A DNA stretch of 64,000 nt, from the NCBI RefSeq assembly GCF_963678635.1, contig NC_087062.1, positions 64,205,253 to 64,269,252 of the forward strand, given 5' to 3'. A program made the translations under genes and the position numbers. Origin of the DNA: Symsagittifera roscoffensis. Taxonomy: Eukaryota; Xenacoelomorpha; Acoela; Convolutidae. Positions 12,003 through 23,224 of the stretch are shown piece by piece. Within the stretch, counting starts at the first letter, position 1. Every line of letters starts with the position of its first letter. Below the pieces are notes generated by a model. The model was not told where the DNA came from and did not search any database. It worked only from the letters and a program-made list of their open reading frames with translations.

Positions 12003-13340
12003 GTAAAACTGAGTAGCTTGGACTCGCCCTTCCTCTGACATGCTTCAACCAGGGACATAGACTCCACGGGTGACAGACTAGCTGGGGTGTCCTTAGTGGG
12101 AGACATAAAAGATGATGGTGTCATCATTACTAGTGTTTCATTTGCTCCACCGCCTTCTGTTTCATTGTAATCATATTCCAGCAGATCCCTCTCCTGAGCA
12201 TCCAGTCAAATTTGCTCATTCTGTCGCTCTTCCCTTCCATGGGGTCATCTTCTCCATGATTCTCTTTATTCGCATCTCCTCCATTGTCTGGTCGTGGTTG
12301 CGGTCCAGAGGGGCCTTGGCGCAAGTCAACTCCTGCATCCGTCCGAGCCAGTATTGCTAGGTCACCCGCATGATAAAACACTTGGTCATTCATCACAATT
12401 TCCACAGGTTCCTCATCATTCGGCGCCACTTCCTCTGTCGTCAGATAGATGCCTCCTCCAGTTTCCTTGCTCACCTCCATCATCAGCCTAGCTCACCTCC
12501 TTGCTCACCCCATCATCAGCCTCAATTTCCACCCAGACTTGTCGTCAGCTGGAGTGTACACGTCATTCGAGTGGCCGGCAGAGAACTTTGTCTTCCTTGA
12601 TGGTATGGCTTTGATCTTCTTTCTGCTCCAAAAGTCCGGAAAGGTGAAATTGAAGACATGTAAAGCTGCAGTATTCCAGCTGATGAAGCGCGGCTCCATC
12701 CCCTCGCTCCATTTGATCATTTTCTCTTCTACATCCTGCGCAGCTTCGATCCTGGGTGCCAGAACTGGTCTGTTTACTCCCAACAGCAACCTCCTAATGC
12801 AAGGATACAGTGGACATCTGTTTGGCGGTGGATTGATACCCGCCAGCTATGCGTCCTGGTTCTACCTCAAGTAAGCGTAGGTCTCCGGCCAGGCCGGGAT
12901 CTTCACTGCGTCTGTGGTTCCTCTGTTGATGGGTCGCAGCTACCAAAGCTTGGGGTCGAACTGTACATTGGCAAGGTCCTCGCCTCCCATCCGACATTCG
13001 AAGCTGTTGTTCAGGTCCATTAACACCCAGCCAGGTTCGGATGTTTTTCCGAACAGTCAGTCGTCACTCGCCAGTCTTCTCAGCTCCCTTTGTTCTATCC
13101 AACTTAGCACAGAGCAGTCCACCACTGACACAAGGTTCACATACAGAACTGAATGTCTGTACGACTTCACTCGTATGTCGGGAACTGTAGGTCCATACAC
13201 TGTACCCTTGTAGGTCCATACACCACAGTCACAAATTCTCTCAATCCAAAGATCAGCGCGAGTGGATCGATCCGCATCATTAGAGCCAAGTCGGTCAACA
13301 AGGGCATTCCCCCACATTTCTTCACTTCGCTTTTACTTAA
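12003..13340 (-). pseudogene. ORF3 remnant, residues about 1775-1349
   Basis: Minus-strand ORF3-like sequence: residues about 1775-1735 (12003-12130), 1740-1670 (12130-12480), 1625-1521 (12480-12790), 1520-1349 (12790-13340). The shortest complete unit of the array. Frame breaks and a small duplication GGTCCATACACTGTACC.. near 13190-13215 show decay. Confidence 0.8.
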
Positions 13341-14046
13341 GATTGGCTTTTTTTGAGATTGGCTTTCCGGTCAACCTTTTTTTGACAAAAAAATAAACAA
13401 ATCCTGGAGCGAAAGTAAGGTTCCAAAAATTGCAAACCGACGCATTTTTTAAGAAAGACAAAAAATTGCTGGCGAAGAACTAAAGACCAGTAAAACTTAT
13501 ATCATTGTAGTTAAAATTCCATAACAATTTCTAATAATATGACTACACTTTGTTTTCTGAACGTATATAGGGGACTCATACGGCCTCATCTTGATTTTTG
13601 TAACCAAGCTGGTTATCTAAGACTCAAGATATTTTAGAAATTCTAACTTCTAAAATTTCAAATGGTATCTGTATATGATGGTTCTTGATACCATTCACAG
13701 TTAATTTTCCGGGTTTTTTCAATACTATTTTGTAAATTCGAAAATGCCAATTTCCCAGATTTTTTTGGCCTCTACTGTGAATTGTGAATTTTGATGTGGT
13801 AAGTCTGCTGCCCGTAGCACCTCTTCTGAATCACCATTCACTGTTCTCACTACAACTTCAACGCAACGGAGGAAGAACGTAGCGTGCTGAACACTCATAT
13901 TTTCTCCCTGCATTTGCATTTTCTACAGTACCATTCGGTTTCAGTTATAATACGATGCTCAATATCTTCTACAGTACCCATATCTTCTACTCGCGATGCA
14001 TTTGCTCAGTACCATTCGGTGTCAGTTATATTCCGATACTCAACAT
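13341..14046. repeat. Array spacer (tail plus head)
   Basis: Fourth occurrence of the unit spacer. It crosses the start of copy 2 of the large direct repeat at 13698 without any visible seam, because both sides are the same spacer text. Confidence 0.65.
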
Positions 14047-14682
14047 TGTGCCATTCCGCCGGATTGACACCGCCGAAACCTCCGACGAGTAAGAAAAAGA
14101 GTATTAACGTTGTTAATGACGAATTAAGCACAAAAAGGAGGGTCGGAAAATTCTGGAAGAAAATTTTCAAAAAATTGAATGGCGGCGGATCATTTCTGGG
14201 AAACACAGAAAATGGCCATATTTGGCAGAAAAGTGAATAAAACGAACACCCGAATTAACAAGTGAGAAACCGTCAAGAAAAACGTAAGAAAAGTAAGAAG
14301 TCTCTTATCGTGACGTTCACGCACAATAAGACGTATAGCGGGAGCCAACAAGAAAAAAGGAGGCTTCAGTGGGAGAGCCAGAAGGGTCAGTACATTCCCG
14401 TGCCACAAATTGGAAGAAGTAACAATGTACTTTCACGAAGAAAACAGAATCGGACGCCTGGCGCCCAGAGACTGTCGTATATTGAAAGACTATTACAAAC
14501 TAATTTTTTAGCTACCCTGATGTCCTAAACATTTGAATTAACACCGTTATTTTTTGTTATTTTAGAATATGAGTAGCTAGGAATAGGAAAGAGTCAATCC
14601 ATCTCCAATAGATTTATTATATAACTGTCACTAAAAACTTAGTAAAATAGGATAAAAAGGATTGCTGGTGAATGCCGAGTTA
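14047..14682 (+). repeat. LTR remnant (copy of 350-985)
   Basis: Identical by eye to the LTR remnant of the first unit, as part of the large direct repeat. Confidence 0.75.
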
Positions 14683-14710
14683 TTCTAACACGCAAGGGAT
14701 CTGACCGTAC

Positions 14711-15273
14711 CGGTGCGGTCGGACTCGGGCATGGACGTGCGGCAAGGCCACACGGAACCTGGGCCGAGACCAGACCCGAACGATGATGAACATATGAATC
14801 AGGACGACGATCATATGGAGGGAAAGGGAGGCAAGTCAAATGGATTGGACCTAGGAGCGTTGGAGAGAGACTTGCTGGATTACCAGTTCAGTAAAGACGG
14901 CGACGGGGAAGTCGATGGAAATCTATTGCTGATGACACCATTGTCTTTCAGGTCCCCTACGAGGGAGGCGCCGGCCAGCTTATCCCCAGTGGAACCAATA
15001 GGTCTGGCAATGGACTACCGGAGTAGGGACATACAGAAACTGCTCCAAGAATCACTAAGGAGGAGAAGAATTGACGAGACCATGAGGGTATCCTTCCTGT
15101 GCACATTACCTGAAGAGGAGTGGGAGAGATACCAGAGTGAGCTTGAACGTAAGGCAGCAGTGACCTGGAACCGAGTGACCTTCATGGAAAGGATATGGGA
15201 CGTGATACGCAGGTACGGGACGCAGTCCGTAATGAAGGTGGGGTTGGACCAAACCATCATGCGCGAGGTTCAA
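14711..15273 (+). pseudogene. Sense ORF3 fragment (copy of 1014-1576)
   Basis: Same 207-codon open frame as the first-unit fragment, no differences noticed. ORF3-like residues about 1690-1851. Confidence 0.8.
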
Positions 15274-15312
15274 CTGGGTGGGACTGGTAAAGGCATAAGA
15301 TCATCATTATCA

Positions 15313-18233
15313 AGTTCGATATCCCGATGCCACTAGCAGGGGCTCAATTTCCAGCATCAATTGGTGCGTCTCATTTTTTTTCGTCTATCGTAGGAAAATT
15401 ACTCGACATTATTCCCTTCGCCTTCTTCATCTGGAACTCACTGAGGTTCCCTTCACCCCACTTTACAAAGTGTCTCCCACTATTTCTTCCAACTCATCCC
15501 CAGACCTCTCCGGGACTGCCCGGAGGATCTTCCTCAACAATTCACGGGTTCCCTCTGACATCCTCGACAGTCGCACGCACTTGGGCACCGAGAACAGCTG
15601 GTTAATCAATCGGTGTTGTGTTCTTCCATCTACAACCATCATGTGCGTCGGGTAATTGCTATTACAGTATGGTACCGCGCTAGATCCCACCAGATACTTC
15701 GAACCGGCTGTCTCATGATATCCCATGCTGTGCTTCAAATTCGTCTCATTTTCATGAGCCTCCCGCCAGCTTCCATATTTCAGCCCCGTTTGTGATGCTC
15801 CAGGAAACACTTCCACACTCAAGGACGTGACCTGCTCATGGGCACGCTCCAGGCGTTCCATGGACTCAATCGAGGTGACCATGCTACAGAATCCTGAGGC
15901 GGTCAGCAAATTCACCTCCGTCACTCCATGGCAATCCGCAACCAAAGACATATCAATTTTCTCTGACATACTCTATCGTCCATACAATTTGGCTAGCTGG
16001 CAATGCTGTTCACTCAACGTTTTCAGGCAGTGACTGTTCCCACACACGTGCCCTTCCATTCGACACCTGGAAGCTAAGCAGGCACCCTCTTTCATCCAAT
16101 CACTTGGAGAGTTCCCCTCGGAAAGCTCGGTGGGTTGTTTGTCATCGAGCCTCGTTATTTTCAGAGCCAATAGATGATGTATAATAGCTAGGTCGTGCAG
16201 GCTCTCATCGTCGTTCTCCTCCAGCTCAACTTCAGCTGTGAGGTCCCATATCAGGTGTTCCGGATTTTGGCACCATGATTCGTTCGGATTTGGGCACCAT
16301 GAAGGCTTCATAAGATCCCACATCGCCACTAAGCTGGTCTTCAGTGGACCGCCCAAGAACCACACTCGAGCTGGGGAATCGAAGGTTCAATCACTCGTTC
16401 CTCCAGGATTACTCCCAACTGTAACTGTTCAGACATTACTGTCCCCATTTCTCGCACTCTTTCCACCCAGAAATTGAGGATTACTGCTTGCTCATAGTCA
16501 AAGTATCCCTCCCTCGCTTCCTCGTTAACGAATGGATTCTAAGCCGTTCCTGGTGCACCCGACACGTATTGAAAGGACTTCCGCTTCCCTAGCGTCGCGT
16601 TACTCCTTCAGACTCCTGATTCCTTCTAACAATTCCCTCGTCACGCTAACTCCCTTTGGAACATCGCCTGACTTCCTCCAACCTCCAGTAGCTATCCATA
16701 TCATTCGGTTCTTTCGTCGGGATCTGCAGTGGCATGTCTTAATAGAGTTCCAACAGGGCCCTCAATAAGACTTCTTCACGCTTCATTGACCTCTGCCGAA
16801 TCGTCTTTATACATTCTTCTAGCACCGGAGTGGGGATACGATCCACCAAGAACTTCACAAAGAAAATTGCGTCCTTTTTTGCACACGGTATCGCAGAATC
16901 GTCCCTGGCGATCAGCACTCTCAATGCTCCCATCAATTCTAACTGTTTCTCTCTAGATCTCGTCTCAATGGTGGCTTCATGCTCCCGTCTTCTTATTCCG
17001 ACAAGGCACCACACGAACCTAAATATCAGGACTGTCCTGACGCAGGGGTTGGCTAAGTACGCCTTCACAGATGAGTGAGTACGCATGGTTTCGTCGAAAA
17101 ACTTTTGCAGGGTCGCCGTACAGGAAGTTTTACTCAGAAGCTCTGATTTGTGGTAGACTAGCTGGGGGCTCCTTAGTGGGAGACATAAAAGATGATGGTG
17201 TCATCATTACTAGTGTTTTATTTGCTCCACCGCCTTCTGTTTCATTGAAATCATATTCCAGCAGATCCCTCTCCTGAGCATCCAGTCAAATTTGCTCATT
17301 CTGTTGCTCTTCCTTCCATGGGGTCATCTTCTCCATGATTCTCTTTATTCGCATCTCCTCCATTGTCTGGCCGTGGTCGCGGTCCAGAGGGGCCTTGGCG
17401 CATGTCAACTCCTGCATCCGTCCGAGCCGGTATCGCCAGGTCACCCGCATGATAAAACACTTGGTCATTCATCGCAATTTCCACGGCGCCACTTCCTCTA
17501 TCGTCAGATAGGTGCCTCCTCCGGTTTCCTTGCTCACCTCCATCATCAGCCTAGCTCACCTCCTTGCTCACCTCCATCATCAGCCTCCACTTCCACCCAG
17601 AATTGTCGTCAGCTGGAGTATACACGTCATTCGAGTGGCCTGCAGAGACCTTTGTCTTCCTTGATGGTATGGCTTTGATCTTCTTTCTGCTCCATAACCC
17701 CGGAAATGTAAAATTGAAGACATGTGAAGCTGCAGTATTCCAGCGGATGAAGCGCGGCTCCATCCCCTCGCTCCACTTGATCATTTTCTCTTCTACATCC
17801 TGCGCAGCTTCAATCCTGGGTGCCAGAACTGGTCTGTTTACTCCCAACAACAACCGCCTAATGCAAGGATACAGTGGACATCTGTTCGGCAGTGGATTGA
17901 TACCAGCGAGCTATGCGTCCTGGTTCTACCTCAAGTAAGCGTAGGTCTCCGGCCAGGCCGGGATCTTCACTGCGTCTGTGGTTCCTCTAATGATGGGTCG
18001 CAGCTTCCAAAGCTTGGGGTCGAACTGTACATTGGCGAGGTCCTCGCCTCCAATCCGACATTCGAAGCCGTTGTTCAGATTCATTAACACTCAGCCAGGT
18101 TCGGATGTTTTCCCGAACAGTCGGTCGTCACTAGCCAGTCTTCTCAGCTCCTTTTGTTCTATCCAACTTAGCACAGAGCAGTCCACCATTGACACTAGGT
18201 TCACATACAGAACTGAATGTCTGTACGCCTCCA
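15313..18233 (-). pseudogene. ORF3 remnant (copy of 1616-4535)
   Basis: Same order of ORF3 pieces and same deletions as the first-unit remnant. Differences are confined to a T-run length near 15375, a substitution near 16784, a changed base in a T/G run near 16876 that opens one frame further, and one base near 17119. Confidence 0.85.
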
Positions 18234-19063
18234 CAATTGGTGCGTCTCATCTTTTTCGTCTATCGTAGTAAAATCACTCGACCTTATTCCCTTCGCCTTC
18301 TTCTTCTGGAACTCACTGAGGTTCCCTTCACCCCACTTTACAAAGTGTCTTCCACTATTTCTTCCAACTCATCCCCAGACCTCTCCGGGACTGCCCGGAG
18401 GATCTTCCAGGATTACTCCCAACTGTAACTGTTCAGACATTACTGTCCCCATTTCTCGCACTCTTTCCTCCCAGAAATTGAGGATTACTGCTTGCTCATA
18501 GTCAAAGAATCCCTCCCTCGCTTCCTCGTTAACGAATGGATTCTAAGCCGTTCCTGGGACACCCGACACGTATTGAAAGGACTTACGCTTCCCTAGCGTC
18601 GCGTTACTCCTTCAGACTCCTGATTCCTTCTAACAATTCCCTCGTCAACCCTAACTCCCTTTGGAACATCGCCTGACTTCCTCCAACCTCCAGTAGCTAT
18701 CCATATCTGCGTGCCCATGAACAACACTCGCATTACTCGTCAATCCTTCTTCTTCGAGGGGATTCATTGAGTAGCTTGGACTCGCCCTTCCTCTGACATG
18801 CTTCAACCAGGGACATAGACTCCACGGGTGACAGACTAGCTGGTGGCTTTTTAGTGGGAGACATAAAAGATGATGGTGTCATCAAAACTAGTGTTTCATT
18901 TGCTCCACCGCCTTCTGTTTCATTGAAATCATATTCCAGCAGATCCCTTTCCAGAGCATCCAGTCAAATTTGCTCATTCTGTCGCTCTTTCCTTCCATGA
19001 GGTCATCTTCTCCTTGATTCTCTTTATTCGCATCTCCTCCATTGTCTGGTCGTGGTCGCGTAG
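18234..19063 (-). pseudogene. Short ORF3 remnant (copy of 4537-5366)
   Basis: Copy 2 of the second deletion derivative; same junctions. Confidence 0.75.
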
Positions 19064-19221
19064 GAGTAGCTAGGAACATGAGTAGCTAGGAATAGGAAAG
19101 GGTCAATCCATCTCCAATGGGTTTAGTATATAACTGTCACTAAAAATCTAGTAAAATAGGATAAAAAGGATTGCTGGTGAATGACGAGTTATTCTAACAG
19201 GCAAGAGATCTGACCGTACAG
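19064..19221 (+). repeat. Short LTR piece (copy of 5367-5524)
   Basis: Differs from copy 1 by AAAAAGGATTG in place of AAAAATGATTG. Confidence 0.65.
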
Positions 19222-19381
19222 GTGCGGCCGGACTCGGGCATGGACATGCGGCAAGGCCCCTCGGGACCTGGGCCGAGACCAGACACGAACGATGATGAAC
19301 AAATGGATCAGGACGACGATCATATGGAGGGAAAGGGAGGCAAGTCACATGGATTGGACCTAGGAGCGTTGAAATCATATC
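19222..19381 (+). pseudogene. Short sense ORF3 fragment (copy of 5525-5684)
   Basis: Same fold-back junction with the antisense fragment that follows. Confidence 0.75.
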
Positions 19382-20519
19382 CCAGCAGATCCCTTTCCAG
19401 AGCATCCAGTCAAATTTGCTCATTTGGTCGCTCTTCCCTTCCATGGGGTCATCTTCTCCATGATTCTTTTTATTCGCATCTCCTCCATTGTCTGGTCTTG
19501 GTCCCGGTCCAGAGGGGCCTTGGCGCATGTCAACTCCTGCATCCGTCCGAGCCGGTATCGGCAGGTCACCCCCGCATGATAAATTTCTTGGTCTTTGATC
19601 ACAATTTCATCAGGTTCCTCACCATGCGGCGCCACTTCCTCTATCGTCAGATAGATGCCTCCTCCGGTTTCCTTGTTCACCTCCATCATCAGCCTAGCTC
19701 ACTTCCTTGCTCACCTCCATCATCAGCCTCCACTTCCACCCAGACTTGTCGTCAGCTGGAGTATATAGTCGTCATTCGAGTGGCCTGCAGAGACCTTTGT
19801 CTTCCTTGATGGTATGGCTTTGATCTTCTTTCTGCTCCATAAGTCCGGAAAGGTAAAATTGAAGACATGTAAAGCTGCAGTATTCCAGTGGATGAAGCGC
19901 GGCTCCATCCCCTCGCCACACGTGATCATTTTCTCTTCTACATCCTGCGCAGCTTCGATCCTGGGTGCCAGAAATGGTCTGTTTACACCCAACAGCGACC
20001 TCCTAATGCAAGGATACAGTGGACATCTGTTTGGCAGTGGATTGATACCCGCCAGCCATGCGTCCTGGTTCTACCTCAAGTAAGCGTAGGTCTCCGGCCA
20101 GGCCGGGATCTTCACTGCGTCTGTGGTTCCTCTGATGATGGGTCGCAGCTTCCAAAGCTTGGGGTCGAACTGTACATTGGCAAGGTCCTCGCCTCCCATC
20201 CGACATTCGAAGCTGTTGTTCAGGTCCATCAACACTCAGCCAGGTTCAGATGTTTTCCCGAACAATCGGTCGCCACTCGCCAGTCTTCTCAGCTCCCCTT
20301 GTTCTATCCAACTTAGCACAGAGCAGTCCACCACTGACACAAGGTTCACATACAGAACTGAATGTCTGTACGCCTCCACTCGTATGTCGGGAACTGTAGG
20401 TCCATACACCACAGTCAGAAATTCTCTCAATCCGAAGATCAGCGCGAGTGGATCGATCGTCATCATTAGAGCCAAGTCGGTCAACAAGGGCATTCCCCCG
20501 CATTTCTTCACTTCGGTCT
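19382..20519 (-). pseudogene. ORF3 remnant (copy of 5685-6822)
   Basis: Residues about 1740-1349 in antisense; one substitution relative to copy 1 noticed near 20083. Confidence 0.8.
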
Positions 20520-21231
20520 TACTTGAGATTGGCTATTTTGAGATTGGCTCTCCTGTCAAACTTTTTTTGACAAAAAAATAAACAAATCCTGGAGCGAAAG
20601 TAAGGTTTCAAAAATTGCAAACCGGCGCATTTTTTAAGAAAGGAAATAAATTGCTGGCGAAGAACTATAAACCAGTAAAACTTACATCAATATGGGCAAA
20701 ATTCCATAACACTTTCTAATAAAATGACTACACTTTTGTTTTATGAACGTATATAAGGGACTCATACGGCCTCATCTTGATTTTTGTAACCAAGCTGGTT
20801 ATCTGAGACTCAAGATATTTCAAAAATTCTAACTTCTAAAATTTCAAATGGTATCTGTATCTGTTGGTTCTTGATACCATTCACAGTTATTTTCCGGGTT
20901 TTGTCAATACTATTTTGTAAAATCGAAAATGCCCATTTCCCAGATGTCTTTGGCCTCTACTGTGAATTGTGAATTTTGATGTGGTAAGTTTGCTGCCCGT
21001 AGCACTTACTCAGAATCACCGTTCACTGTTCTCACTGTAACTTCAACACAACGGAGGAAAAACGTAGCGTGCTGAACACTCATATTTTCTCCCTGCATTT
21101 GCATTTTCTACAGTACCATTCGGTTTCAGTTATATTACGATACTCAACATCTTCTACAGTACCATTATCTTCTACTCGCGATGCATTTGCTCAGTACCAT
21201 TCGGTGTCAGTTATATTCCGATACTCAACAT
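20520..21231. repeat. Array spacer (tail plus head)
   Basis: Copy of 6823-7534, with the same two hairpins (about 20554-20572 and 20847-20881). Confidence 0.65.
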
Positions 21232-21862
21232 TGTGCCATTCCGCCGGATTGACACCGCTGAAACCTCCGATGAGTAAGAAAAAGAGTATTAACGTTGTTA
21301 ATGACGAATTAAGCACCAAAAGGAGGGTCGGAACATTCTGGAAGAAAATTTTCAAAAATTCGGGAAACACAGAAAATGGCCATTTTGGCAGAAAAGGTGA
21401 ACAAAACAGAACACCCGAATTAACAAGTGAGAAACCGTCAGGAAAAACGTAAGAAAAGTAAGAAGTCTCTTATCGTGACGTTCACGCACAATATGACGTA
21501 AAGCGGGAGCCAATCAGAAGAAAGGAGGCTTCAGTGGGAGAGCCGGAAGGATCAGTACATTCCCGTGCCACAAATTGGAAGAAGTAACAACGTACTTTCA
21601 CGAAGAAAACAAAATCGGACGCCCGGCGCCCAGAGACTGTCGTATGTTGAAAGACTATTATAAACTAAATTTTTAGCCACTCCGATGTCCTAAACATTTG
21701 AATTAACACTGATATTTTTTGTTATTTTAGAATATGAGTAGCTAGGAATAAGAAAGTGTCAATCCATCTCCAATGGATTTAGTATATAACTGTCACTAAA
21801 AACTTAGTAAAATAGGATAAAAAGGATTGCTGGTGAATTACGAGTTATTCTAACACGCAGGG
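21232..21862 (+). repeat. LTR remnant, last unit
   Basis: Copy of 7535-8165. This remnant opens the unit that later received the insertion of element 1. Confidence 0.75.
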
Positions 21863-22438
21863 GATCTGACCGTACCGGTGCGGCCAGACTCGGGCATGGA
21901 CATGCGGCAAGGCCCCTCGGGACCTGGGCCGAGACCAGACACGAACGATGATGAACAAATGGATGAGGACGACGATCACATGGAGGGAAAGGGAGGCAAG
22001 TCACATGGATTGGACCTAGGAGCGTTGGAGAGAGACTTGCTGGAATACCAGTTCAGTAAAGACGACGACGGGGAAGTCGATGGAAATATATTGCTGATGA
22101 CATCATTGTCTTTCATGTCCCCTACGAGGGAGGCGCCGGCCAGCTTATCCCCAGTGGATCCAATAGGTCTGGCAATGGACTACCGGAGTACGGACATACA
22201 GAAACTGCTCCATGAATCACTAAGGAGGAGAAGAATTGACGAGACCATGAGGTTATCCTTCCTGAGCACATTACCTGAGGAGGAGTGGGAGAGATACCAG
22301 AGTGAGCTTGAACGTAAGGCAGGAGTGACCTGGAACCCAGTGACTTTCATGGAAAGGATATGGGACGTGATACGCAGGTACGGGACGCAGTCCGTAATGA
22401 AGGTGGGGTTGAACCAACCCATCATGCGCGAGGTTCAA
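21863..22438 (+). pseudogene. Sense ORF3 fragment (copy of 8166-8741)
   Basis: ORF3-like residues about 1690-1851, open throughout and continuing as a chimeric frame into the leader fragment to 22597. Confidence 0.8.
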
Positions 22439-23224
22439 CTGGGTGGGACTGGTAAAGGCATAAGATCATCATTATCAGCAAACGTTTTAGCGACAAACCC
22501 TCCGCTCAGGGCGTATGCCCAAGGTAGAGGCCTTAATGTCCTGTATTGTACTAGGGGAGGGTACCGACCCTCCGCCTGGTACTATTTAGCTTTTTGACTT
22601 ATTTAGGACCAAATATTCCGGGGGCGGAGGGTTGGGCGGGAAGTCTAGAGCCCGCTTAATCCAAGACCCTGGGACCAAAAACAATTAAAGAGAAAGCGTA
22701 AAACCGAAGAAAAACAGTGTATAACTACAAAAAAACCAAAAACCAATTTACTTGAGAACCAAAAAAAAAACAAAAAAAAAAACAGTTAAAAATCCAAAAA
22801 TGACCAAAAACACTAAAAAAGTGTAAAATGAAAATTTATATATTATTTCCGGACGGGAAGTTATCTGACCTTCCTATTGTTGTTGTTTCAGATTGATTTA
22901 GATCATTTCTGATTGAAAGATCGATGTTTTGGTGGTGGGTAAGGTACCCTCCCTTGAGTGTTGTTTGAGTATTTAAGCACGTTATGGATAAATTTGCCGG
23001 TGACCGGAGGGTAGAGCGGCAAGCTGACAGACGTGTTCCAGACTCAAGCGAGGGCATCAAGGACAACATCCAAAACGGCTGTTGGGTTTCGTTGACACAA
23101 TTTTAGTATCTTTCGGGTACGATTTCCTTAAGACTTAAGTGGTGGGGGCACAGTTGGCTCGGTCCATCGATTGCGAATTTCCGAGTTAAGGGTCTTATTT
23201 TGGATTTTTTGGTGCAAAAATTTA
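22439..23224 (+). repeat. Leader fragment (copy of 8742-9525)
   Basis: Matches the element 2 leader from inside the primer binding site to the TTTTGGTGCAAA segment. The A-rich block is two bases longer than in copy 1. Confidence 0.85.
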